Positions 19,145 to 28,635 of a stretch of DNA of 64,000 nucleotides are shown in pieces. The notes beneath the pieces were generated by a model. It had not been told where the DNA came from, did no database searches, and worked only from the letters and a program-made list of their open reading frames with translations. The DNA lies in contig JAFDVJ010000054.1 of the NCBI GenBank assembly GCA_018269075.1, positions 36,007 to 100,006 of the forward strand, given 5' to 3'. This stretch comes from Acidobacteriota bacterium (lineage in GTDB: Bacteria; Acidobacteriota; Blastocatellia; Pyrinomonadales; Pyrinomonadaceae). A program made the position numbers and the translations under genes. Positions within the stretch are counted from its first letter, which is position 1; every line of letters begins with the position of its first letter.

Positions 19145-19949
19145 TTGTTCTCCTATTCGGAAAGCCCTTGCCGGAACAAAAACTAACCGGTGTCTGATAC
19201 GGATTTCGGATTTCGGATTTCGGATTTCGGATTTCTCGAAACGAGCCGGCCCGGCTTTGGCAGCGATTAACGGCGCTGAGAAAGTATTCCCGATGCATAA
19301 TCATTTTTCCAAACCTGTATTAAATTAAGATGTCCGACGATCTTCGCCCCGTTCGGCGAAGGCCTCCGACATCAACGATCCGATCAGATTCGCTCCTTTG
19401 CCGAACCGGCGATCGAAAGTGCGAAAGTTCAAAAATCAATGCCGGCGTCGTCCGTTTTATGTCCGAAAAAAGCGGCTTTCAATTCGTTCTTTTATAGAAA
19501 CCACTGTTCCCAATCAATTGTTGTGCCCCGTCTCTCACGACCGCCCGCGCCGGCCGCCGACGGACCGCCCGAAACCGCCGGCCGCCGATGAACCGGCACT
19601 TCCGCGCGGGCGGCTTACCTCTCTCGAAAATAAGAGTTTAGGCCGGCCGCCGCGCCGCCGTCGCGAGGCCGGAATTTTTTTACCGTTTTTTACGACCGCA
19701 CCGAACGCCGCCGCGAACGCCGGCGAACCAACGGCCCGGCGTTGTATCGAATACAAACAACCGCCCGGCGGCCCGAACGACGGACTGTATCGATTCAGTC
19801 CGTCAGTTTTCGAAAAAAGCCCGAAAACCCGCGAAAATACGGCCTTTTCGATGGAATGCGAATTGCAGAAAGCGGGTTGTTCAATAGTTAGCGACCAGCG
19901 CGGGCGAGCCTTCATCGCCCGCCGGCAGGAATCGATCCGGGGAGAAATT
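19145..19949. other. Intergenic, 805 bp, divergent promoter region
   Basis: Between the Crp-type gene (minus) and the receiver-like gene (plus). It holds a single CGGATTT heptad array (19198-19236), a very GC-rich stretch (about 19540-19780), and small inverted repeats TTGTAT-CGA-ATACAA (19742-19756) and GGACTG/CAGTCC (19782-19801). The open frame through it has no ribosome site and no recognisable protein. Confidence 0.6.
19198..19236. repeat. CGGATTT heptad array (single)
   Basis: About five direct 7-nt units upstream of the Crp-type gene. No inverted partner found nearby. Confidence 0.8.
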
Positions 19950-20339
19950 ATGCAGACCAGCAGTTCGACGGTAATTTTGTTGATGAACCGGATGTCGGAA
20001 TCCGAAACGCAGGGCGTCCGGCAATGGTTCGAAGCGAGCCGTTTCGAGGCCCGCGAGGCTTTCGACATCTTTCAGGCGATCGAAGAGATCTCCGATTTTA
20101 CGAATTCGCACCGGCCGGACGTGATCCTGCTGGCGGTCGAGTCGATGACCGAAGATTTTCCGCTGATCAGCCGGATCGCCGGCCTGGCTTCGGACGTGAC
20201 GACGATCCCGCTGATGGTGCTTTCGAAATCGACGAATGAGGTCGGGAACAACGATTATCTCGTCGGCAGCCTCCGCCAGATGGCCGCGAAGCTCGACCAG
20301 ATCTTCCCCGACAGTTTGAATTTTCGGGCCGCCGCGTAA
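19950..20339 (+). CDS. Receiver-like (CheY-fold) small protein
   Basis: 129 residues. The pattern VILLMNRMSE, FDIFQAIEEI, PDVILLAVESM and TIPLMVLSKS follows the β-strand order of response-regulator receiver domains. The usual phospho-acceptor Asp position appears as Ala-Val-Glu (LLAVESM), so it may be a pseudo-receiver. No output domain. ATG 19950 has GGGGAGAAA upstream; the in-frame extension to 19398 is rejected. It lies 29 bp before the GH43 gene on the same strand but has no obvious functional link to it. Confidence 0.65.
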   Translation: MQTSSSTVILLMNRMSESETQGVRQWFEASRFEAREAFDIFQAIEEISDFTNSHRPDVILLAVESMTEDFPLISRIAGLASDVTTIPLMVLSKSTNEVGNNDYLVGSLRQMAAKLDQIFPDSLNFRAAA

Positions 20340-20368
20340 GCCGCGCCCGCGAATTTCCGGCTTTTCCG

Positions 20369-22321
20369 ATGGATATTTTTTCCGAAACGTATCTCAATCC
20401 GGTTTATCCAAAATCATTCCCCGATCCCTTCGTCCTCAAATTCCGGGGCGAATACTTCGCTTACTGCACGGATTTCGGGCCCGACGGCAGGGTCTTCGGC
20501 GTGCTCCGGTCGCGCAACCTCGTCGACTGGACGGAGATCGGCGGCGCGATGACTCCGCTCGACAGCGGGCCGCCGTTTTACTGGGCGCCGGAAGTGGTTT
20601 ATTCGAACGGTAAATTCTATCTTTACTACAGCGCCGGCAACGAGACGCTGATGGAGCTGCGCGTCGCCGTTTCCGAACGCCCCGACGGCGGCTTCGTCGA
20701 TTCCGGGCGGCGGCTGACCTTCGAGGACTTCGCGATCGACGGCCACGTTTTCGTCGACGACGACGGCCGCAAATATTTTTTCTACGCGACCGATTTTCTC
20801 GATCATTCGCACATCGGCACGGGCACGGTCGTCGACCGGATGACCGATCTCTTCACGCTCGAAGGCCGCCCGCGCCCGGTCACGCGCGCCCGCTACGACT
20901 GGCAGGTCTACGATGCCGCCCGCCAGGAAAAAGGCGGCGTCCGCTGGCACACGGTCGAAGGCCCGTTCATTCTCAAGCGGAAGGGCGTTTACTACGAGAT
21001 GTTCAGCGGCGGCAACTGGCAGAACGTCACTTACGGCGTGAGCTTCGCGACGACCGACGATCTCGACCGCCCGGCCGAATGGGAGCAGTTCTGCGATGGC
21101 GAAAAAACGCTGCCGATCCTCCGGACGCTGCCCGGCAAGGTCGTCGGCCCCGGTCATAATTCGGTCATTCGCGGCCCGAACAACCGCGAGCTTTTCTGCG
21201 TCTATCATCGCTGGACGGAACAGGGCCGCGTGCTCGCGATCGACCGGCTGGAATTCGCGGGCGGCGGGCGAATCTTCATCAACGGCGCGACCACGACGCC
21301 GCAGCCGCGCCCGTACGCCCCGCGGCCGCTCGATTTCTTCGACGATTTTTCCGGCGAAAACTGGGAACGAATCGCGGGCGACTGGACGGTCGCGGACAAC
21401 GAGCTCGTTTCCGGGCCGACGGCCGAGATCGACTGCCGCCGCGAAGCCGGCGCCTTTCTGCTCGAAACCGGCTTTCGGGCGCTCGACGAAACGAACGGCG
21501 GCTTCGGCGTCGCGCTCAAAGACGAAAACGCCGTCGTCTTCCGGCTGTGTTTTTTACCGGGCGAACGGGCGGTTCGCTGCGAATGGACCGAGGACGGGCG
21601 CGAAAGAGCGGAAACGGCGGCTCTCGACGGCGATTTCGATTTTCGCGCCTTTCATCTGCTGCGGCTCGAAGCCGATCACCGGTCGCTGAAAATCCGGCTC
21701 GACGGACGGCTTCTGCGCGAAGCCGCGACCGCCGCCGCGCCGCGCCGCGTTTCCTTTTTTTCCGAAGACTGCCGTGCCGCATTTTCCGGCTTCGCGCTGA
21801 CTCCGGGCTTTGAAAATCTCTTCGAAGCGGACGATCTGACCGCCGCCGGCTGGACGCGCGCCGCGAAAACCGGTTCTTACGAGATCGCGAATCGAAACCT
21901 GATCCTGACGGCCCGGGCCGGAAAAAACGCGGCGCTTCAAAAGGAAGCGGATTTCGAAAATTACGAGCTCGTCTTCAACGTCGCTTTCGTAAAGATCTTC
22001 GACGGCCGTTTCCGGTTCGGCTTTTCCCTGCACGACGGCGAGCGGCGGCCGGCGCACGTGTTCTCGCTCGTCCGGCTGAACGACGTCTGGATGATGGAGG
22101 TCGAAGATCCGGCGAAGATCACGAGCTGCATCCTGCCGGTCGATTTTTCCGTCAAAACGTTTCGTCAGTTCGGTTTCGTCAAGACCGACGGCCGAATGCA
22201 CATCCGGATGGAAACGGAAAAGATCTGCACGGTCGACGCCGTCGAAAAGACCTCGAAGATCGTTTTCTTCGTCGAAAACGCCTCGGCGGCGATCGATATG
22301 ATCCGCGTCACGGCGTTGTAA
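20369..22321 (+). CDS. Glycoside hydrolase family 43-like protein with C-terminal β-sandwich modules
   Basis: 650 residues, no signal peptide. The five-bladed propeller region (1 to about 310) keeps the GH43 catalytic pattern: base Asp19 (FPDP), Asp124 (AIDGH) and acid Glu197 (VEGP), plus WAPEVVY. Family members cleave arabinose- or xylose-containing oligosaccharides. Residues 325-650 look like two laminin-G/concanavalin-type sandwich modules (DFFDDFSGENWERIAGDWTV, then NLFEADDLTAAGWTRAAKTG). It leads a sugar cluster with the GH1, mutase and glycosyltransferase genes. Substrate uncertain. Confidence 0.82.
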   Translation: MDIFSETYLNPVYPKSFPDPFVLKFRGEYFAYCTDFGPDGRVFGVLRSRNLVDWTEIGGAMTPLDSGPPFYWAPEVVYSNGKFYLYYSAGNETLMELRVAVSERPDGGFVDSGRRLTFEDFAIDGHVFVDDDGRKYFFYATDFLDHSHIGTGTVVDRMTDLFTLEGRPRPVTRARYDWQVYDAARQEKGGVRWHTVEGPFILKRKGVYYEMFSGGNWQNVTYGVSFATTDDLDRPAEWEQFCDGEKTLPILRTLPGKVVGPGHNSVIRGPNNRELFCVYHRWTEQGRVLAIDRLEFAGGGRIFINGATTTPQPRPYAPRPLDFFDDFSGENWERIAGDWTVADNELVSGPTAEIDCRREAGAFLLETGFRALDETNGGFGVALKDENAVVFRLCFLPGERAVRCEWTEDGRERAETAALDGDFDFRAFHLLRLEADHRSLKIRLDGRLLREAATAAAPRRVSFFSEDCRAAFSGFALTPGFENLFEADDLTAAGWTRAAKTGSYEIANRNLILTARAGKNAALQKEADFENYELVFNVAFVKIFDGRFRFGFSLHDGERRPAHVFSLVRLNDVWMMEVEDPAKITSCILPVDFSVKTFRQFGFVKTDGRMHIRMETEKICTVDAVEKTSKIVFFVENASAAIDMIRVTAL

Positions 22322-22484
22322 AACGAGTGCATCTCTCCGCCAGCCTGCTTCGTCATACCTATCGGAATCGTTTTTATCGATTCGCGGTTTGAGAAACGTC
22401 GGGCGTTCGGGATAGGATTGAACTATCGAAAATCCTGCCTGATTTTCCCGACACATACTTGAAATTTAGTGAGGAAGGTTTCCT

Positions 22485-23768
22485 TTGAAAGCGACGGATA
22501 TTTACTGCCCGGCGGCGGAAGATTTTTTATGGGCCGGCGGAATCGAAAACACATTTGTGCCGCAGGCGCGTCCCGGCCATCGGCCTCTCGATGAATACGA
22601 ACTGATGGGTCACTACGAACATTGGCGCGAAGACCTGACGCTCGCCCGCGAGCTCGGCCTGAAAGCGCTCCGCTGGGGCGTGCCGTGGTACAAAGTCGAG
22701 CCCGAACCGAACCGGTTCGACTGGTCGTGGACCGACCGCGTGATTCCCTTTATGGTCGAAGAGGCCAAAATCCGGCCGGTCATCGACCTGATGCATTACG
22801 GCTGCCCGTTCTGGCTCAAGCGCGAGTTCGCGAACCGGGACTACCCGAAGCTGGTCGCCCGCTACGCCGCCGAATTCGCCAGACGCTACAAGGATCTGAT
22901 CGGCTGGTACACGCCGCTCAACGAGCCGATCATCAATTCGCTGATGTGCGGGATGCGCGGGCTCTGGCCGCCGTACCTGAAGGACGAGAAGGGTTATATC
23001 AGAATTATGATCCAGCTCGCCAAGGGCATCGTCCGGACGGTCGACGCGATCAAGGAGATCCAGCCCGAATCGGTGATGGTTCACGTCGAGGCGACCGGTC
23101 TGACCCGCACCGTCCGCGAAGACCTCGCGGCGCTCGCCAACGAGGAAAAAAACCGCGGCTATCTCTGCTACGATCTCGTTTCCGGCCGGCTGACGCACGA
23201 TCACCTGCTCTTTTCGTGGCTCGTCCGCAACGGCGCGTCGCCCGACGATCTCGACGAGCTGCGCCGGAACCGGATCAAGATCGACGTCCTCGGGATGAAC
23301 TTCTACCCGCAATGGTCGACGAAGCTGCTCTATATCGACAAGCGCGGCCGGCTCGCCTTTCGCGAAACCGAACCCGAGGGCGACGGCTTTACCGAGCTCA
23401 TCACCGATTACTACAACCGCTATCGGGTGCCGATTATGATCACCGAAACGAGCGCCGTCGGCAACGAGGAGATCCGCCACAAATGGCTCAAATCGTCGGT
23501 CTCGATGATCAAAAACCTGCGCGAAACCGGCGTTCCGGTGATCGGCTACACGTGGTTCCCGCTTTTTACGATGATTGACTGGCGCTATCGTTTCTCGAAC
23601 GAGCCGCTGGAAAATTTTTATCTGGAGCTGGGACTTTACCGGCTGAACCGCGAGAATCAGGGAAAACGCTGGCTCGAAACGCCGCTCGTCGCGCGGATCA
23701 AAGACTACATTCAAAACCCGCAGGCCGCGATCGGCGACCTCAAGCCGCGCCGCGCGGCGGCGGAGTAA
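22485..23768 (+). CDS. Glycoside hydrolase family 1-like protein
   Basis: 427 residues, no signal peptide. (β/α)8 enzyme of the GH1 type with acid/base Glu147 in TPLNEP and nucleophile Glu321 in ITETSA. GH1 enzymes hydrolyse β-glucosides or β-galactosides with retention. The start is TTG at 22485 after GAGGAAGG; no ATG fits nearby. It sits between the GH43 gene and the convergent mutase/glycosyltransferase pair. A paralogue is at 26637. Confidence 0.85.
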   Translation: MKATDIYCPAAEDFLWAGGIENTFVPQARPGHRPLDEYELMGHYEHWREDLTLARELGLKALRWGVPWYKVEPEPNRFDWSWTDRVIPFMVEEAKIRPVIDLMHYGCPFWLKREFANRDYPKLVARYAAEFARRYKDLIGWYTPLNEPIINSLMCGMRGLWPPYLKDEKGYIRIMIQLAKGIVRTVDAIKEIQPESVMVHVEATGLTRTVREDLAALANEEKNRGYLCYDLVSGRLTHDHLLFSWLVRNGASPDDLDELRRNRIKIDVLGMNFYPQWSTKLLYIDKRGRLAFRETEPEGDGFTELITDYYNRYRVPIMITETSAVGNEEIRHKWLKSSVSMIKNLRETGVPVIGYTWFPLFTMIDWRYRFSNEPLENFYLELGLYRLNRENQGKRWLETPLVARIKDYIQNPQAAIGDLKPRRAAAE

Positions 23769-23770
23769 AT

Positions 23771-23996
23771 CAGTCGGCGGTCGGCAGTCGGCGGTCGGCA
23801 GTCGGCAGTCATTGGTGTTAAAAGGAGCGTCGAGGATTCGAAACGTTTCGACACCGCTTTCGCGGCGTGGCAGGCAGGGATGCCCGCGCTCCAGTCAGCA
23901 ATTTTCCGGTTTTCCTTTAACCGTCAATCTTTTTAACAGTAATGGTTGGCAGTCGGAGATTTTCCCTGCCGACCGCCAACCGCCGACTGCCGACTG
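23771..23996. repeat. Inverted pair of CAGTCGG / CCGACTG heptad arrays
   Basis: Left 23771-23811 (GTCGGCA/GTCGGCG units), right 23966-23996 in the opposite sense. They lie between the convergent GH1 and mutase genes. The spacer contains CAGGGATGCCCGCGCTCCAG, related to the element at 41515-41659. Confidence 0.75.
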
Positions 23997-23999
23997 TTT

Positions 24000-25205
24000 T
24001 CAACTCAGGTTCGTCGGCAGCGACTTGCCGTTGCCGTTGACGGCCGGCAGGACCGTGAGCGGGAGACGGCGTTTTTCGACGGCCGGCGCTTTGAAGACGG
24101 TCGCTTCCCGGCGCTTCATTCCGACGATCTTGCCGTATTCGGTCAGCGCCTGCGCGACGATCTGATCCATATTGTAGTATTTGTACGTCGCCAGCCGCCC
24201 GACGAAATGAACGTCCGGCCGCGCGTCGGCGAGCGTCTTGTATTTCCCGTAGATCTCGGCGTTTTCCTTGCGCGGGATCGGGTAATACGGATCGCCTTCG
24301 GCCTGCGGGTATTCGTAGACGACGCTCGTTTTCCGGTGTTCCTGCCCGGTCAGATACTTGAATTCCGTGATCCGCGTATAGGCCTGCTCGTTCGGGTAAT
24401 TGACGACCGGCGCGCTCTGAAACCGCTCGGTGTCGTGCGTTTCGTGTCTGAATTCGAGCGACCGGTACGGCAGCTTCCCGTAAACGTAGTCGAAAAACGC
24501 GTCGACCGGCCCGGTGTAGATCATCTCGCGAAAAGGAATCGTGTCGACGATCTCGCGGTAATCGCAGTTGAGCATAACCTTGATGTTCGGGTGATCGAGC
24601 ATCTTCTCGAACATCCGCGTGTAGCCGTGTTTCGGCATCGCCTGATAAGTGTCGGTAAAATAGCGGTCGTCGCGGTTGGTCCGCGTCGGGACGCGCGAAG
24701 TGACGCTCGCGTCGAGCTCTGACGGGTCGAGTCCCCACTGCTTGCGCGTGTAGTTGCGAAAGAACTTTTCGTACAGCTCGCGGCCGACCTTCGAAACGAC
24801 GACGTCCTCCGAAGTCCGGACCTGATCGCACGGCTCGGCGACCTTTTTGAAAAAGTCCTCGACCTCGAACGCCGTCAGGTTCAGCCCGTAGAGCTTGTTG
24901 ATCGTGTCGAGATTGATCGGGATCGGCAGCAGCATCCCGTCGACGCAGGCCAGCACGCGGTGCTGGTATTCGCGCCACTCGGTAAACCGGCCGAGATAAT
25001 CGAAGACCTCGCGCGAGTTCGTGTGAAAAATATGCGGCCCGTATTTATGGATCAGGACGCCCTCGTCGTTGTAGTAATCATAGGCGTTGCCGGCGATATG
25101 CGGCCGCCGGTCGCAGATCAGAACCTTTTTCCCCGAGCCGTTTGCCAATCTTTCCGCCAGCACGCTGCCGGCGAAACCAGCTCCCACAATCAAATAATCA
25201 AACAT
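24000..25205 (-). CDS. glf: UDP-galactopyranose mutase
   Basis: 401-residue FAD enzyme converting UDP-galactopyranose to UDP-galactofuranose. FAD-binding N-terminus FDYLIVGAGFAGSVLAERLA, then KYGPHIFHT and the mid-protein FFRNYTRKQWG signature. The C-terminus has a variable tail (NGNGKSLPTNLS). Its product is the donor for galactofuranose in surface polysaccharides, and the neighbouring glycosyltransferase may use it. Start ATG 25205 (MFDYLIV) chosen; an upstream in-frame start at 25232 is possible. Confidence 0.95.
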   Translation of the reverse strand: MFDYLIVGAGFAGSVLAERLANGSGKKVLICDRRPHIAGNAYDYYNDEGVLIHKYGPHIFHTNSREVFDYLGRFTEWREYQHRVLACVDGMLLPIPINLDTINKLYGLNLTAFEVEDFFKKVAEPCDQVRTSEDVVVSKVGRELYEKFFRNYTRKQWGLDPSELDASVTSRVPTRTNRDDRYFTDTYQAMPKHGYTRMFEKMLDHPNIKVMLNCDYREIVDTIPFREMIYTGPVDAFFDYVYGKLPYRSLEFRHETHDTERFQSAPVVNYPNEQAYTRITEFKYLTGQEHRKTSVVYEYPQAEGDPYYPIPRKENAEIYGKYKTLADARPDVHFVGRLATYKYYNMDQIVAQALTEYGKIVGMKRREATVFKAPAVEKRRLPLTVLPAVNGNGKSLPTNLS

Positions 25206-25252
25206 CTTTGTTTCCCCTTGTTCTTGTATCATTTATATATAAAATTTCAGAT

Positions 25253-26428
25253 TCAGGCCGCCTGCGCCGTTCGCGATTTCTCACGCGCGCCGATCGTTTC
25301 GCGGATCAGGCGGTGCATCTCCGACCACGTTTCGTCCCACGACATCGCCGCCAGAAATTCGTCCGCGCGCGCCTGTCGGGCGGCCGCATCGGTGCGGGCG
25401 AAGATTCGTTCGGCCGCCGCGACGAACTCTTCGGCCGTGGCGGCGATCTCGACCAGACCTTGCGTCCCGTAAGGATCGACGACGTCGCGGATCGGCGTCG
25501 AGATCACGGGTTTTCCCGCCGCCAGGTATTCGGGCGTCTTCGTCGGGCTGATGAACCGCGTCGATTCGTTGATCGCGAACGGCATCAGCGCGATGTCCCA
25601 GCCGGAAAGATACGCCGGCAGCTCCCGGTAATCTTTCCCGCCGAGATAATGGATGTTCGCGCGGCGCGGCAGATCTTCCGCGGAGATCTTGACGACCGGG
25701 CCGATCATCACGAACTGCCAGTCGGGCCGCAGATCGGCCATTCCGGCCAGCAGTTCGAGATCCATCCGCTCGTCGATGACGCCGCAGAAACCGAGCTTCG
25801 GATGCGGGATCGAACGCTGATCGGCCGGTTCCTCGCGCGGTTCGCGGGCGGCGGCGAAATGAGCGACGTCGATGCTCGACGGAAACGCGTGGACGTTTTT
25901 ATGCTTGTCTTTTTTCGCTTCGAAGAGGCTCTGCCCGCCGGTGAAGACGAGATCGGCCTTTTCGAGCAGTCTTTTTTCGTTTTCGACGAGTGCGGGCGGC
26001 GCGAATTTGAAGGCCGAAAGCTCGTCCATACAGTCGAAAACGACCGCTTTGCCGTCGAAGTCGGCCGCGAAATCCATCGCCATCGGCGTGTAGAACCAGA
26101 CGATGAAATCGTCGAGCTCTTCCGTTTCGACGACGGTTTCGAGCATTTCCCGCTGAATCGCGGCCGCGTTTTCACGGTCTTCGTGCGCGATGTGCGGGAC
26201 GAGCACGAGCAGATTTTCCTCTTTTTCGACGGCTTTCAGTTCCGTCGGTTCGTCGGTAAAAACCGGTTCTTCGAAAAAGAAGACCCGGCGGCCGTTTTTC
26301 GCGAAACGGCTGAGCAGATGCTGCGGGCGCTGGTAGACGAAATCCCAGCGCAGATGTGAAAGACAGATGACGTCGCGGTAGTCCGAGTGTAAATTATCCT
26401 GAGTTTTCAAATTCGTTTCATTCTGCAT
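25253..26428 (-). CDS. Glycosyltransferase, GT-B fold (GT1/GT4-like)
   Basis: About 391 residues. The N-terminal half begins VICLSHLRWDFVYQRPQHLLSRFA, a motif of GT-B glycosyltransferases found beside UDP-galactopyranose mutases. The C-terminal nucleotide-sugar region has LGFCGVIDERMD, IHYLGGKDYRELPAYLSGWDI and FISPTKTPEYLAAGKPVIST. No membrane segments. Probably extends a surface glycan. It is 47 bp upstream of glf on the same strand. ATG 26428 with AAGGGGAAA upstream was preferred over the longer frame starting at 26500. Confidence 0.87.
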   Translation of the reverse strand: MQNETNLKTQDNLHSDYRDVICLSHLRWDFVYQRPQHLLSRFAKNGRRVFFFEEPVFTDEPTELKAVEKEENLLVLVPHIAHEDRENAAAIQREMLETVVETEELDDFIVWFYTPMAMDFAADFDGKAVVFDCMDELSAFKFAPPALVENEKRLLEKADLVFTGGQSLFEAKKDKHKNVHAFPSSIDVAHFAAAREPREEPADQRSIPHPKLGFCGVIDERMDLELLAGMADLRPDWQFVMIGPVVKISAEDLPRRANIHYLGGKDYRELPAYLSGWDIALMPFAINESTRFISPTKTPEYLAAGKPVISTPIRDVVDPYGTQGLVEIAATAEEFVAAAERIFARTDAAARQARADEFLAAMSWDETWSEMHRLIRETIGAREKSRTAQAA

Positions 26429-26636
26429 TCGATATAAATTTCCCCTTATCTTTTCGATAACTGTTGAGCCTTCAAAAATTAACCTGTGGTTATATTTCAA
26501 GCTTACGAGTTATTAGCGGAGACGTATGTTATCCAGATGACATAATTGCCTTTCGGCTTCCGTTTAAAATAGTGAGTTTGCCCCACGAGCCTTATAAACT
26601 CGCTGAATTCACAGAGTTTTATGGCTTTTGCGAATT

Positions 26637-27764
26637 ATGAACGGATTATTTAAAGGTTATTTGATGGGCGGTTTCGAATGCTCGACGCATCGCCGCCGCG
26701 ACGGAAAAAGACTCGACCTGATCGCCGCGACCCGGCACGACCGGTTCGCCGCGGCCGATTACGAAAGAATGATGCGGATCGGAATGCGGACGGCCCGCGA
26801 CGGCGTGCGCTGGCACCTGATCGAAACGGAGCCGTTCCGCTACGATTTTTCGAGTCTCGCCAGCCAGATCGAGGCCGCCCGCCGGACGGGCATCGAGCTG
26901 ATCTGGGACTTTTTTCATTACGGTTACCCGGACGATCTCGATCTTTACAGCCCCGATTTCGTCGAGCGGTTCGCCGCGTTCGCGCGCGCGACGGCCGAAT
27001 TTCTCGGCAGCGAGCTCGGGCCGGAGCTTTTGATCTGCCCGGTCAACGAGATCTCGTTCTTTTCGTGGGCGGCGGGCGAGGTCGGCGTCTTTCATCCGTT
27101 TTCCGTCGGCCGGGGCGACGAGCTGAAACGACAGCTCGTCCGGACGACGATCGCCGCGATCGACGCGATTCGCGAAGTCCGGCCGGCCGCGCGGTTCATC
27201 CAGACCGATCCGGCGATTCACGTGACGGCCCCGAAAAAAGCGACCGACCGCCAGCGGCGCGACGCCGAAGATTACCGGCGGGCGCAGTTTCACGCATTCG
27301 ATATGCTGACCGGCGTGCGCGAGCCGGAGCTCGGCGGCGGCCCCGAATATCTCGACATCGTCGGCCTCAACTACTATTTTCACAACCAGTGGCGCTTTCC
27401 GAGCCGCCGCAAGATCCCGCGCGGCCATCCCGAATACCGGCCGCTCCACGAGATCCTCGAAGAATATCGCCGGCGCTACGAACGGCCGCTCTTCATCGCC
27501 GAGACCGGGATCGAGGACGCGCCGCGCGCCGACTGGTTTCGGTACGTCTGCGAAGAGGTCCGGCGCGCCCGCGATTTTGGGACGCCGGTCGAGGGCATCT
27601 GTCTCTACCCGATCGTCAATCATCCGGGCTGGGCCGACAACCGTCATTGCCACAACGGTTTATGGGATTACTGCGACGACTCCGGCGAGCGCGAGGCGCA
27701 CCGGCCGCTGGCCGACGAGATCATTTTCCAGGCACGATGCTTCGCTCCCGAGCGATGCTTTTGA
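26637..27764 (+). CDS. GH1-like family protein, diverged
   Basis: 375 residues with TIM-barrel features: PVNEIS (Glu138) as acid/base candidate and FIAETGIED (Glu289) as nucleophile candidate, plus VGLNYYFHNQW. It is shorter and more diverged than the 22485 protein. It may act intracellularly on glycosides or polysaccharide intermediates. Divergent from the glycosyltransferase gene. ATG 26637 has only a weak ribosome site; TTG 26628 is an alternative. Confidence 0.75.
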   Translation: MNGLFKGYLMGGFECSTHRRRDGKRLDLIAATRHDRFAAADYERMMRIGMRTARDGVRWHLIETEPFRYDFSSLASQIEAARRTGIELIWDFFHYGYPDDLDLYSPDFVERFAAFARATAEFLGSELGPELLICPVNEISFFSWAAGEVGVFHPFSVGRGDELKRQLVRTTIAAIDAIREVRPAARFIQTDPAIHVTAPKKATDRQRRDAEDYRRAQFHAFDMLTGVREPELGGGPEYLDIVGLNYYFHNQWRFPSRRKIPRGHPEYRPLHEILEEYRRRYERPLFIAETGIEDAPRADWFRYVCEEVRRARDFGTPVEGICLYPIVNHPGWADNRHCHNGLWDYCDDSGEREAHRPLADEIIFQARCFAPERCF

Positions 27765-27941
27765 TCTTTATCTCCTGAAAAAATGGAGCGGCTGACGAAA
27801 CCTGTTGAAAAATATTATTCCCTGGTTGTTCGTCGTTCCGGGAGGCCGGCCGTTTTTTGTATCGTGGATTACAGAACGATCGGGCCGGTTGTTATGTAAT
27901 AAAAACTCGGTTAGAGAATAATTTTTATCAAGGGGGAAATT

Positions 27942-28619
27942 ATGGCAACAGAAGCTAAACAAAGTACGGAAAATATGCCTCAGAGCGGCCCGGCGACGGG
28001 AAATCAAACGCCGGGCGGCGCGGCGCCGGCCGGAAATCAGCCGGCGAGCGGGATGCCGCAGTCGGCCGGTCAATCGCAGACCGCCGGTCAGCCGCAAAGC
28101 GGTTCGACCGGAACGTCGAGTCAGCCGCAGACGAACCGGCCGGCCGGCAATACCGGCGGCGAAAATCAAACCGAAACGCTCAAACAAACGGGCACCGAGA
28201 TTCTCGGTCAGGTCCGGGAAAAAGCGACCGGTCTGATCGACGAGCAGAAAACCAATCTGACGAGCGGCCTGTCGAGCGTCGCGGACAGTCTCCGCAAAGT
28301 CGGCGACGAGCTGCGCGGCGACGATGAAAACAAAATCGGCCAGATGACGGCGCAGTACGGCGAACAGCTCGCGAAAGGCATCGAGAAAATCACGGATTAT
28401 TTCGAAAACGCCGATCTGCGCGACATCAAACGCGACGTCGAGGGCTTTGCGCGGCGGCAGCCGGCGCTGTTCATCGGCGGAGCGTTCGTGCTCGGGCTGC
28501 TCGCCGCGCGTTTTCTGAAGACTTCGACGCCCGGCGGCAGCGGCCGTCGCGGGCGCGCGAGGAACGGCCGCCGGTCAGAGATCGGCTCGGATTTCACCGA
28601 AGGAGTGCATCCGGTCTGA
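27942..28619 (+). CDS. Low-complexity N-terminus, single-TM envelope protein
   Basis: 225 residues: a Gly/Gln/Pro/Ser-rich disordered region (1 to about 80), an amphipathic helix region (about 85-165) and one hydrophobic segment (ALFIGGAFVLGLLAARFL) followed by a basic tail. Layout resembles YqjD/ElaB/DUF3618-type membrane-anchored proteins. First gene of a three-gene operon with the holin-X and DUF3618-like genes. Function unknown. The GGGGGAAATT ribosome site supports the start. Confidence 0.7.
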   Translation: MATEAKQSTENMPQSGPATGNQTPGGAAPAGNQPASGMPQSAGQSQTAGQPQSGSTGTSSQPQTNRPAGNTGGENQTETLKQTGTEILGQVREKATGLIDEQKTNLTSGLSSVADSLRKVGDELRGDDENKIGQMTAQYGEQLAKGIEKITDYFENADLRDIKRDVEGFARRQPALFIGGAFVLGLLAARFLKTSTPGGSGRRGRARNGRRSEIGSDFTEGVHPV

Positions 28620-28635
28620 TTAAAGGAGAACCATT

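Noticed and set aside
19398..19949. N-terminal 184-residue extension of the receiver-like protein
   Set aside because: Arg/Pro-rich with no ribosome site; GGGGAGAAA before ATG 19950 marks the start.
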